Assembly: GCF_001500125.1 (NCBI RefSeq) | Contig: NZ_LQIV01000034.1 | Coordinates: 186,001 to 250,000, forward strand | Length of the DNA stretch: 64,000 nucleotides | Direction: 5' to 3' | From: Mycobacterium sp. IS-1742 | Lineage (GTDB): Bacteria; Actinomycetota; Actinomycetes; Mycobacteriales; Mycobacteriaceae | Notes under the pieces: generated by a model | The model's database searches: none | What the model was told of the DNA's origin: nothing | The model's input: only the letters and a program-made list of their open reading frames with translations | Shown: positions 57,131 through 64,000 of the stretch, piece by piece | How the letters are laid out: each line of letters starts with the position of its first letter | How positions within the stretch are numbered: position 1 is the first letter of the stretch | Position numbers and translations under genes: made by a program

Positions 57131-58303
57131 GTGAGCACTTCAGGTGGCATCGTCATCGTCGGCGGCGGTCTGGCAGCGGCCCGCACCGCCGAGCAGCTGC
57201 GGCGTTCCGAGTATTCCGGCCCGGTCACCATCGTCAGCGACGAGGACCATCTGCCGTACGACCGGCCGCCGCTGTCCAAGGAAGTGCTGCGCAGCGAGAC
57301 CGACGACGTCACGCTCAAGCCCGCCGAGTTCTACCAGGAGAACGACATCACCGTGCTGCTCGGCGCCGGTGCGGCCACCCTGGACACCGAGGGCCGAACG
57401 CTCACGCTGACCGACGGTCGCGAGATCGGTTACGAGGAACTGGTGATCGCGACCGGGCTGGTGCCCAAGCGGATCCCGTCGTTTCCCGATCTGCCCGGTA
57501 TCCACGTCCTGCGCAACTTCAACGAGAGCCTCAAGCTGCGCGAGGAGGCCGGCTCGGCGCGGCGTGCGGTGGTGATCGGCGCCGGGTTCATCGGCTGCGA
57601 GGTCGCCGCGAGCCTGCGCAAACTCGGCGTCGAGGTGGCGCTGGTCGAACCGCAGCCCGCGCCGCTGGCGTCGGTGCTCGGTCAGCAGATCGGCGAACTG
57701 GTGGCCCGGTTGCACCGCGCCGAAGGAGTCGACGTGCGCTGCGGTGTCGGAGTCGCCGAGGTCAAGGGGCAGGACCGGGTGCAGTCGGTCGTCCTGTCCG
57801 ACGGCGCGGAGGTCGAGGCCGACCTCGTCGTCGTCGGAATCGGCTCACGGCCGGCCACCGACTGGCTCGACGGCAGCGGCATCACGCTGGACAACGGCGT
57901 GGTGTGCGACGCCGAGGGCCGCTCCAGCGCACCGCACGTGTGGGCGATCGGCGACGTCGCGTCGTGGCTCGACACCGTCGGCAACCAAGTGCGCGTGGAA
58001 CATTGGAGCAACGTCGCCGACCAGGCGCGGGTACTGGTGCCCGCGATGCTCGGTCAGGACGTCCCGGGCGTGGTCTCGGTGCCGTACTTCTGGAGCGACC
58101 AGTACGACGTGAAGATCCAGTGCCTCGGCGAGCCGGAGGCCGACGACACCGTGCACATCGTCGAGGACGACGGCCGCAAGTTCCTGGCGTACTACGAACG
58201 CGACGGCGTGGTGGCCGGCGTGGTCGGCGGCGGGATGCCCGGCAAGGTGATGAAGACCCGTAACAAGATCGCCAAAGGCGCGCCGATCGGCGACGTGCTC
58301 TAG
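57131..58303 (+). CDS. FAD-dependent ferredoxin/rubredoxin reductase (Rv0688-like)
   Basis: A 390-residue pyridine-nucleotide-disulfide-fold reductase: FAD motif IVIVGGGLAAARTAEQL (about 7-23), DRPPLSKEVL, NAD motif RAVVIGAGFIGCEVAASL, then VWAIGDVASW. The C-terminal reductase domain is present. Such enzymes pass electrons from NAD(P)H to ferredoxins for P450s and oxygenases. It matches Rv0688 next to the mycofactocin SDR in M. tuberculosis. GTG 57131. Its stop overlaps the convergent VOC stop within a shared CTAG. Confidence 0.88.
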   Translation: MSTSGGIVIVGGGLAAARTAEQLRRSEYSGPVTIVSDEDHLPYDRPPLSKEVLRSETDDVTLKPAEFYQENDITVLLGAGAATLDTEGRTLTLTDGREIGYEELVIATGLVPKRIPSFPDLPGIHVLRNFNESLKLREEAGSARRAVVIGAGFIGCEVAASLRKLGVEVALVEPQPAPLASVLGQQIGELVARLHRAEGVDVRCGVGVAEVKGQDRVQSVVLSDGAEVEADLVVVGIGSRPATDWLDGSGITLDNGVVCDAEGRSSAPHVWAIGDVASWLDTVGNQVRVEHWSNVADQARVLVPAMLGQDVPGVVSVPYFWSDQYDVKIQCLGEPEADDTVHIVEDDGRKFLAYYERDGVVAGVVGGGMPGKVMKTRNKIAKGAPIGDVL

Positions 58304-59553
58304 AACTCGCCGAGGTAGAACCGGGCGCCCTGGTCGTCGACGCATTCGGCCATCACGCCGTAGGGCTGGCGACTGGGCTCCTGCACCACCGAACCGCCCG
58401 CCTCCCGGACCCGCCGCACCGCATCGTCGATGTCGGCAACCGTCCACATCGGTATGGTCGACGACCCCGCGCTGCCGCCGGCGATCCCCGTCATCGGCCG
58501 GGCGTTCTCGACCTGCCAGCCGTCGTCGACCCGGCCCGACTCGAAGGTCCAGGACAGCACCCGGCCGTAGAACGCCCGGAACACCGCCGAGTCGGCCACA
58601 GTGTGGGTGATGTAGGACAGTTCGCCGGGGCCGGTGCCGTTGAGCGCGGGGCGCGGCGTCGGCCGTGAGGGCGTGAATACCGCGAACGCGCTGCCGAGCG
58701 GATCGGTGGCGTCCAATGTCGTGCCGAAGTCGTGTTCGGTTGTCGCGCCGACTGTTCCGCCCGCGGCGACGATGGCCTTCCGTGCGCCGTCGAGATCGTC
58801 GACCGCGTAGCAGCAGAACAGGGTGGCGGGTCCGTCGCCGGCGAAGATGCCGGTGGGCAGGTCGGTGTTGGTGACCTGGCGGCCGGCCGGATCGTAGGTC
58901 CACCCCAGGACCCGGCCGTAGAACGCGGCCGCCCGTTCGGCGTCGCGCGTCCACAGCGACACGTACCCGACGTCGCCGTGCCGGATCGGTGAGCCCGCCC
59001 CGGTGGCCGGCCCGGACAGCATCCAGCGGTGTCCGAACGGGTCGACGATCACCGCGGTGCGGGACCCGTGGGCCTCGTACGGTTCCCGCTGCACGCGCGC
59101 GCCCTGCCCCTGGGCCCGGCGCAACGCCGCGTCGGTGTCCGTCACCTGCAGCATCAGGCTCACCGAGACATGCTCGGCCGCAGGCGCTTTCAGCCCGAGC
59201 TCGGGAAACTCGTCGGCCAGGTAGAGCATGCCGCCGGACAGCATTAGTTCCGCGTGACCGATGCGGCCGTCGTCCATCACGATCGGTTCGCCGGCCGGTG
59301 TCGCGCCCAGCGCCTCGACGTACCAGTCGATGGCCGCTCGGGCGTCCGCGACGGCCAGGTAGGGCAGCGCGGCCGGGCGGGTGACGGCGGCCAGCGCGGT
59401 ATCGGTTCCACTCATCTCGACTCCTTCGGTGTGATCGGGCAATCTGAGCGCCGACTCCAGGCGGGCGCGCAGCCGCGCCGCGAACGCCGGGTCGGGCTGG
59501 ACCGGAAGCTCGTCACCGTGCAGAACCCACAGCGGGTCCGTGTGGTCGTTCAC
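58300..59553 (-). CDS. VOC-family protein with sigma-factor-linked N-terminus
   Basis: A 417-residue protein with three vicinal-oxygen-chelate modules (about 55-170, 180-290, 300-417; for example ALPYLAVADARAAIDWYVEALG, GYVSLWTRDAERAAAFYGRVLGW, SYITHTVADSAVFRAFYGRVLSW). The first 45 residues (DPLWVLHGDELPVQPDPAF and AARLRARLESAL) are a short helical leader I recall from proteins encoded next to ECF sigma factors. GTG 59553 overlaps the sigma gene stop by 4 bases (GTGA). Activity unknown; it may be a sensor or detoxifier served by the sigma factor. Confidence 0.75.
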   Translation of the reverse strand: MNDHTDPLWVLHGDELPVQPDPAFAARLRARLESALRLPDHTEGVEMSGTDTALAAVTRPAALPYLAVADARAAIDWYVEALGATPAGEPIVMDDGRIGHAELMLSGGMLYLADEFPELGLKAPAAEHVSVSLMLQVTDTDAALRRAQGQGARVQREPYEAHGSRTAVIVDPFGHRWMLSGPATGAGSPIRHGDVGYVSLWTRDAERAAAFYGRVLGWTYDPAGRQVTNTDLPTGIFAGDGPATLFCCYAVDDLDGARKAIVAAGGTVGATTEHDFGTTLDATDPLGSAFAVFTPSRPTPRPALNGTGPGELSYITHTVADSAVFRAFYGRVLSWTFESGRVDDGWQVENARPMTGIAGGSAGSSTIPMWTVADIDDAVRRVREAGGSVVQEPSRQPYGVMAECVDDQGARFYLGEF

Positions 59554-60068
59554 GGCGTGCCTCCTTCCGGGTAGTGCGAGCGGAAAGCGCGACGGGCCCG
59601 CACCAGCAGCGCCTCGGTGGCGTGCACCGTCCGGCCGATCAACTCGGCGCATTCGGGGACCGAGCAGCCGTCGAGGTAGCGCAGCGCGAGCACCGTCCGA
59701 TGGTGTTCGGGCAGTCGCGCCAGCACGCTCTCGGCGACGATCCGGTCCAGTTCGGCGTCCCAGCCGTCGACGGGCTCACCGGGTTCGGGCACATCGGCGA
59801 CCGGAACGGCGTGCCGATCGTGTCTGCGGCGGTAGTGGTCGGCCAGTTTGTGCCGCGCCACCCCGATCAGCCACGGCACGCCGATCGGCGCGGAGGTGCC
59901 CCGCCTGGCGGCGTCCATCGCCGCCAGGAAGGTCTCCGACGTCAGATCCTCGGCGGTTCCGCGGTCCGGACAGCGCCTGACGAAGTAGCCGTACACCGTC
60001 GGCAGGGCGTCGTCGTAGAGCGCCAGCAGGGCCCGCGGAGCGTCCGCACCGTCAGGTTCGCCGCTCAC
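59550..60068 (-). CDS. ECF-type RNA polymerase sigma factor
   Basis: A 172-residue sigma-70 family factor. Region 2 is about 12-80 (LLALYDDALPTVYGYFVRRC, AEDLTSETFLAAMDAA, WLIGVARHKLADHYRRR) and region 4 about 108-165 (ARLPEHHRTVLALRYLDGCSVPECAELIGRTVHATEALLVRARRAF). No anti-sigma gene is adjacent; the coupled VOC protein takes that place. GTG 60068. It probably directs a small stress regulon. Confidence 0.85.
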   Translation of the reverse strand: MSGEPDGADAPRALLALYDDALPTVYGYFVRRCPDRGTAEDLTSETFLAAMDAARRGTSAPIGVPWLIGVARHKLADHYRRRHDRHAVPVADVPEPGEPVDGWDAELDRIVAESVLARLPEHHRTVLALRYLDGCSVPECAELIGRTVHATEALLVRARRAFRSHYPEGGTP

Positions 60069-60121
60069 ACCCTCATCGTCGCCGTTGCGCGCCGAACTCC
60101 GACGCCCTTGAGTGAAATTCG

Positions 60122-60721
60122 CTACCGGAGGGCGCGCAGGCCGTCGCGCACGGTGTCGAACGCGTCGCCGAGCGCCTGCGCCAGCGACACCGTCTCGTCG
60201 GCCAGCCACTGCTCGTAGGCCGACAACGCGACGCCGAGCATCGTCCACGCCACCGTCTGCGGCACGAGTTCGTCGGCCTTGCTTCCGATCCGGCCGGCCA
60301 CGAACCGGGCGATCACGGCCCGCCAGCCGGCATACATGGTCATCGAATAGGCCTGCAGCGCATCGGTTTGCAGGATGACGCGCATCCGCTGGCGGTGCCT
60401 GGCGGTCTCCGCGGCGTCGAAGCGGTTGAACGCCAGCAGCGCGGCCCGCAGCGCCTCGTCGACCGGGACGGTGGGGTCGAGGTCGTCGAACAGGTGCCGC
60501 ATGTGCTCGAGGTGCGCGTCGAAGTCGCCCCACGGAATCGCGCTCTTGGACGAGTAGTAGCGGAACAGCGTGCGCCGCGCGATCCCCGCGGCGCCGCCCA
60601 GGTCGTCGACGCTGACCTCGTCGAACCCGCGGGCGGCGAACAGTTCGAGCGCGACGTCGGTGATGTGGTCCTGGGTGGTGGAGCGACGCCGGCCCACCCG
60701 AGGGGCGGAGTCCTGCCGCAT
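60122..60721 (-). CDS. mftR: Mycofactocin regulator MftR
   Basis: A 199-residue TetR protein: RRRSTTQDHITDVALELFAARGFDEVSVDDLGGAAGIARRTLFRYYSSKSAIPWGDFD is the DNA-binding part, and RYYSSK/PWGDFD are the MftR-type recognition-helix residues. Described MftR binds acyl-CoAs and represses the mft operon. ATG 60721. Divergent from mftA with a palindrome between. It matches Rv0691c. Confidence 0.92.
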   Translation of the reverse strand: MRQDSAPRVGRRRSTTQDHITDVALELFAARGFDEVSVDDLGGAAGIARRTLFRYYSSKSAIPWGDFDAHLEHMRHLFDDLDPTVPVDEALRAALLAFNRFDAAETARHRQRMRVILQTDALQAYSMTMYAGWRAVIARFVAGRIGSKADELVPQTVAWTMLGVALSAYEQWLADETVSLAQALGDAFDTVRDGLRALR

Positions 60722-60760
60722 GACGACCCACCCCTTCCGTTCTGGCACTCGATGCCATAT

Positions 60761-60775
60761 CCTAGGCGACCTAGG
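60761..60775. promoter_or_regulatory. Palindrome between mftR and mftA, likely MftR operator
   Basis: CCTAGG-CGA-CCTAGG is a 6-3-6 palindrome in the 93-base gap. A possible mftA -10 (TATCCT, 60758-60763) overlaps it, so binding would block mftA and probably mftR. Confidence 0.6.
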
Positions 60776-60814
60776 TCACATCTGAGTGACCCTATCCGAC
60801 GAAAGGCAGTGCTC

Positions 60815-60910
60815 ATGGAGCCCAACCAGCACGTTGAAGCCGACACCGAGATGGTCACCGAGACGCTGGTCGAAGAGGTCTCGATCGACGGGATGTGCGG
60901 GGTCTACTGA
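60815..60910 (+). CDS. mftA: Mycofactocin precursor peptide MftA
   Basis: A 31-residue precursor ending IDGMCGVY. The C-terminal Val-Tyr is the core: MftC, with MftB, oxidatively decarboxylates and cross-links these two residues, and MftE removes the leader. The acidic leader (HVEADTEMVTETLVEEVS) binds MftB. ATG 60815 is eight bases after GAAAGG. An in-frame GTG six bases upstream is an alternative start. mftB begins two bases after its stop. Confidence 0.93.
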   Translation: MEPNQHVEADTEMVTETLVEEVSIDGMCGVY

Positions 60911-60912
60911 CC

Positions 60913-61200
60913 GTGACGGCGCCTGCTGCGTTCGACCCCGATCTGCGGTGGCGGCTGCACCACCAGGTGGCCGTGCGCCCCGAACCGTTCGGGGCGCTGC
61001 TGTACCACTTCGGGACGCGCAAGCTGTCCTTCCTGAAGAACCGCACGATCGTCGACGTGGTGAACTCGCTTCCCGAGCACCGCGACGCCCGCTCGGCCTG
61101 TCGGGCAGCGGGTATCGACGATGCGCAACAGGCGCCGTACCTGCACGCCCTCGGCGTGCTCGTCCAATCCAAGATGCTCGTCTGCGAGGAGACGCCATGA
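60913..61200 (+). CDS. mftB: Mycofactocin chaperone MftB
   Basis: A 95-residue PqqD-type peptide-binding protein: WRLHHQVAVRPEPFGALLYHF and KLSFLKNRTIVDVVNSL are its typical segments. It presents MftA to MftC. GTG 60913; the stop overlaps mftC by 4 bases (ATGA). Confidence 0.93.
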   Translation: MTAPAAFDPDLRWRLHHQVAVRPEPFGALLYHFGTRKLSFLKNRTIVDVVNSLPEHRDARSACRAAGIDDAQQAPYLHALGVLVQSKMLVCEETP

Positions 61201-62381
61201 CCGCCGAAGCGGCGCCCGTACCCCGTCTGGTCGAACAGTTCGAGCACGGCCTCGACGCACCGATCTGCCTTACGTGGGAACTCACCTACGCCTGCAACCT
61301 GGCCTGCGTGCACTGCCTGTCCTCCTCGGGCAAACGCGATCCTCGCGAGCTGTCCACGCAGCAGTGCAAGGACATCATCGACGAGCTCGAGCGCATGCAG
61401 GTGTTCTACGTCAACATCGGTGGCGGGGAACCCACGGTGCGGCCGGACTTCTGGGAGCTGGTCGACTATGCGACCGCCCACCACGTCGGGGTGAAGTTCT
61501 CGACCAACGGCGTGCGCATCACCCCGGAGGTCGCCGCCAAGCTCGCCGCCAGCGACTACGTCGACGTTCAGATCTCCCTCGACGGCGCGACCGCCGAGAT
61601 CAACGACGCCGTCCGCGGCCCCGGCTCCTTCGCGATGGCCGAGCGCGCCCTGGAGAACCTCGCCGCCGCGGGCTTCAAGGACGCCAAGATCTCCGTCGTC
61701 GTCACCCGGCACAACGTCGGCCAGCTCGACGACTTCGCTGCGCTGGCGAGCCGGTACGGCGCCACCCTGCGCATCACCAGGCTGCGTCCCTCCGGCCGCG
61801 GCGCCGACGTGTGGGACGATCTGCACCCCACCGCCGAGCAGCAGGTGCAGCTCTACAACTGGCTCGTCGCCAAGGGTGAGCGGGTGCTCACCGGCGATTC
61901 GTTCTTCCACCTCTCGGGTCTGGGCGAGCCGGGTGCGCTGGCCGGGCTGAACCTGTGCGGCGCCGGACGCGTGGTCTGCCTGATCGACCCGGTGGGCGAC
62001 GTGTACGCCTGCCCGTTCGCCATCCACGACACGTTCTTGGCCGGAAACATCTTGTCCGACAACGGATTCCAGAACGTCTGGCAGAACTCCGAACTGTTCC
62101 GCGAACTGCGCGAGCCGCAGTCGGCGGGGGCCTGCAGCGGTTGCGGGCACTACGACGCCTGCCGCGGCGGATGCATGGCGGCGAAGTTCTTCACCGGTCT
62201 GCCGCTCGACGGTCCCGACCCGGAGTGCGTGCAGGGGTACGGCGCGCCGGCCCTCGAACTCGACCGGGTCAAGCCCAAGCCCAGCGGCGACCACTCGCGC
62301 GGGACAAAGCTGACCGGTCCCGTACCGCTCACTCTGCTGACCAAGCCGCCCGCTCGGCTGTGCAACGAAAGCCCGGTGTAG
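61197..62381 (+). CDS. mftC: Mycofactocin radical SAM maturase MftC
   Basis: A 394-residue radical SAM enzyme: cluster motif CNLACVHC (C33, C37, C40), SAM-binding GGGEPTV, then SPASM cysteines in LCGAGRVVCLIDPVGDVYACPF and ACSGCGHYDACRGGC for two auxiliary clusters. It converts MftA's Val-Tyr to the decarboxylated lactam. ATG 61197 overlaps the mftB stop. Confidence 0.95.
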   Translation: MTAEAAPVPRLVEQFEHGLDAPICLTWELTYACNLACVHCLSSSGKRDPRELSTQQCKDIIDELERMQVFYVNIGGGEPTVRPDFWELVDYATAHHVGVKFSTNGVRITPEVAAKLAASDYVDVQISLDGATAEINDAVRGPGSFAMAERALENLAAAGFKDAKISVVVTRHNVGQLDDFAALASRYGATLRITRLRPSGRGADVWDDLHPTAEQQVQLYNWLVAKGERVLTGDSFFHLSGLGEPGALAGLNLCGAGRVVCLIDPVGDVYACPFAIHDTFLAGNILSDNGFQNVWQNSELFRELREPQSAGACSGCGHYDACRGGCMAAKFFTGLPLDGPDPECVQGYGAPALELDRVKPKPSGDHSRGTKLTGPVPLTLLTKPPARLCNESPV

Positions 62382-62383
62382 TC

Positions 62384-63577
62384 ATGGCGCGCGATACCTG
62401 GTTCGAGACCGTCGCCATCGCCCAGCAGCGGGCGAAGAAGCGGTTGCCCAAGTCCGTGTACTCCTCGCTGATCTCCGCCAGCGAAAAGGGTGTGACGGTC
62501 TCCGACAACGTGGAGTCCTTCTCCGAGCTCGGCTTCGCACCGCACGTCGTCGGTGTCGCCGAGAAGCGTGACCTGTCGACAACGGTGATGGGGCAAGAGA
62601 TCTCGATGCCGGTCATGATCTCGCCGACCGGCGTGCAGGCCGTGGACCCCGACGGTGAGGTGGCGGTGGCGCGCGCGGCGGCCGCCCGGGGCACCGCGAT
62701 GGGGTTGTCCTCGTTCGCCAGCAAGCCGATCGAGGAGGTCATCGCCGCCAACCCCAAGCTGTTCTTCCAGATCTACTGGCTGGGCGGCCGCGAGGCGATC
62801 CTGGAGCGGGCGCAGCGAGCCAGGGAGGCCGGCGCGGTCGGGTTGATCGCCACGACCGACTGGAGCTTCTCCCACGGTCGCGACTGGGGCAGCCCCAAGA
62901 TCCCCGAGCAGATGAACCTCAAGACGATGTTGAGGATGTCGCCCGAGGTGCTCACCAAGCCGCGCTGGCTGTGGGATTTCGGGAAGACGCTGAGCCCGCC
63001 CGATCTGCGGGTCCCCAATCAGGGCCGCCGCGGTGAGCCCGGACCGCCGTTCTTCCAGGCCTACGGCGAGTGGATGGGGACGCCGCCGCCCACCTGGGAG
63101 GACATCGCCTGGTTACGCGAACGGTGGGACGGTCCGTTCATGCTCAAGGGAATCGTGCGGGTGGACGACGCCAAACGCGCTGTTGACGCGGGTGTTTCAG
63201 CCATCTCGGTGTCCAACCACGGTGGGAACAACCTCGACGGCACCCCGGCCGCGATCCGGTGCCTGCCCGCCGTCGCCGACGCTGTGGGCGACCAGGTCGA
63301 GGTCCTGCTCGACGGAGGTATCCGGCGCGGCAGCGACGTCGTCAAGGCCCTGGCGCTCGGTGCCCGCGCGGTGATGATCGGCCGGGCCTACCTGTGGGGA
63401 CTCGCGGCGAACGGACAGGCAGGCGTCGAGAACGTCCTGGACATCCTGCGCGGCGGCATCGACTCCGCGCTGATGGGCCTCGGACGTGCCTCGATCCACG
63501 ATCTGGGGCCCGACGACATCCTCGTGCCCGACGGTTTCACCCGTGCGCTCGGCGTGCCGGCCGGGAACGACAACTGA
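62384..63577 (+). CDS. mftD: Mycofactocin FMN dehydrogenase MftD
   Basis: A 397-residue FMN-dependent alpha-hydroxyacid-dehydrogenase-fold enzyme (LldD1 in older notes). MISPTGVQ, IYWLGGREAILERA, catalytic SNHGGNNLDGTP and LLDGGIRRGSDVVKALALGA form the FMN site. It oxidatively deaminates the mycofactocin intermediate to the redox-active premycofactocin. ATG 62384, two bases after the mftC stop. Confidence 0.93.
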   Translation: MARDTWFETVAIAQQRAKKRLPKSVYSSLISASEKGVTVSDNVESFSELGFAPHVVGVAEKRDLSTTVMGQEISMPVMISPTGVQAVDPDGEVAVARAAAARGTAMGLSSFASKPIEEVIAANPKLFFQIYWLGGREAILERAQRAREAGAVGLIATTDWSFSHGRDWGSPKIPEQMNLKTMLRMSPEVLTKPRWLWDFGKTLSPPDLRVPNQGRRGEPGPPFFQAYGEWMGTPPPTWEDIAWLRERWDGPFMLKGIVRVDDAKRAVDAGVSAISVSNHGGNNLDGTPAAIRCLPAVADAVGDQVEVLLDGGIRRGSDVVKALALGARAVMIGRAYLWGLAANGQAGVENVLDILRGGIDSALMGLGRASIHDLGPDDILVPDGFTRALGVPAGNDN

Positions 63578-63694
63578 TCGGCTGAACCACCTGCTGTGAC
63601 ACAGGGGGCAGACGGTGCTGCCGGGGTGGAATCTTTTCAATCCCGTACACCAACAAACGGCGCACGCCAGGTGAATTCGGCTTACCATCGCGGG

Positions 63695-64000
63695 GTGGCT
63701 TTTCCCAGCGAGCTGGGGAACTCGACGTCGAGGCAGCTGCGTGCGACATCGACGGCGTTGATCGTTCCCCTAGGTTCCACCGAGCAGCATGGACCTCACC
63801 TTCCGCTGGACACCGACACCCGCATCGCCACCGCGGTGGCCCGCGCGGTCGCGGGCACCCTGCCGCCGTCCTGGTCGCTGGCCCCCGCCATCGGCTACGG
63901 CGCCAGCGGCGAACACGAGAGCTTCCCCGGCACCATCTCGATCGGCACCGCCGCACTGCGCCTGCTGCTGGTCGAATTCGGCAGATCGGCCACCAACTGG
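63695..64000 (+). CDS. mftE: Mycofactocin peptidase MftE, cut by window end
   Basis: The first 102 residues of a creatininase-family metallopeptidase: STEQHGPHLPLDTD with the metal ligands Glu30, His32 and an Asp, and ASGEHESFPGTIS near the window end. MftE cleaves the leader from the modified MftA. GTG 63695 is taken as start; the gap of 117 bases after mftD is longer than the other mft spacings. The 3' part lies outside the window. Confidence 0.9.
   Translation, partial: MAFPSELGNSTSRQLRATSTALIVPLGSTEQHGPHLPLDTDTRIATAVARAVAGTLPPSWSLAPAIGYGASGEHESFPGTISIGTAALRLLLVEFGRSATNW

Noticed and set aside
54472..57318. Open frame extending rocD far upstream through ddaH and the Lrp gene
   Set aside because: Only the part from ATG 55698 encodes the aminotransferase; upstream translation is arginine-rich noise opposite or out of frame with real genes.

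Overview
The window is high-GC mycobacterial chromosome, most likely from a rapid grower of the Mycobacterium/Mycolicibacterium group. Evidence: mycolic-acid methyltransferases, an MceG-type ATPase, PE-PPE and cutinase-like serine hydrolases, DUF3060, DUF3558 and DUF4189 secreted proteins, many GTG/TTG starts with 1-4 nt stop/start overlaps, and a gene order (mmaA-lipG-ABC1 kinase ... ROK kinase-rplJ-rplL ... mkl-rpoB-rpoC-echA-nfo-fadE8-echA-paaX-echA ... tetR-rpsL-rpsG-fusA-tuf-SDR ... mftR-mftABCDE) that, as I recall it, follows M. tuberculosis Rv0642c-Rv0695 with insertions and losses. No rRNA, tRNA, transposase or CRISPR array was seen. Names given as homologues rest on reading the protein sequences and remembered family features; no search was run.

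Layout. 1-2,100: left edge with visibly lower GC, holding a cut-off nitroreductase-like gene, a low-molecular-weight tyrosine phosphatase and a decayed piece of a PE-PPE hydrolase gene. 2,100-4,900: PE-PPE hydrolase with a long acidic tail, a small secreted PASTA-like protein and an atypical LuxR-type response regulator. 5,337-10,516: a tightly coupled putative exopolysaccharide operon (small unknown protein, UDP-HexNAc dehydrogenase, hyaluronan-synthase-like GT2, membrane-anchored polysaccharide deacetylase), faced by a convergent lipoprotein with a similar beta-sandwich domain. 10,528-14,875: mmaA4-like, mmaA2-like, lipG-like and ABC1 kinase genes. 15,114-22,267: mixed genes (second PASTA-like protein, DUF2236/TetR pair, DinB pair with a WYL regulator, DUF4189, nucleotidyltransferase, EEP hydrolase, ROK kinase, a 46-residue repeat protein). 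22,290-33,890: L10 leader, rplJL, glutaminase, mkl/mceG, rpoBC.

33,908-45,460: lipid and acyl-CoA genes (three crotonases, fadE8-like, PaaX regulator), a Ca2+/cation antiporter, hydroxyacid dehydrogenase plus carboxymuconolactone-decarboxylase-like pair, endonuclease IV, PAP2 membrane enzyme and four small secreted DUF3060/DUF3558 proteins. 45,528-50,833: TetR gene and the str operon (rpsL-rpsG-fusA-tuf) with a clear terminator. 50,924-64,000: cutinase, SHOCT membrane protein, universal stress protein, then the mycofactocin neighbourhood: a mycofactocin-type SDR behind a KstR-like motif, an arginine/ornithine module (rocD-ddaH with a divergent Lrp regulator), a FAD reductase, an ECF sigma factor coupled to a VOC protein, and divergent mftR / mftABCD-mftE, with mftE cut by the window end.

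The least familiar system is the 5.3-10.5 kb polysaccharide locus. Its dehydrogenase type suggests a HexNAc-uronate precursor; the GT2 would polymerise and extrude a chain, the deacetylase would trim it outside the membrane, and the facing lipoprotein might bind it. The product is inference only.
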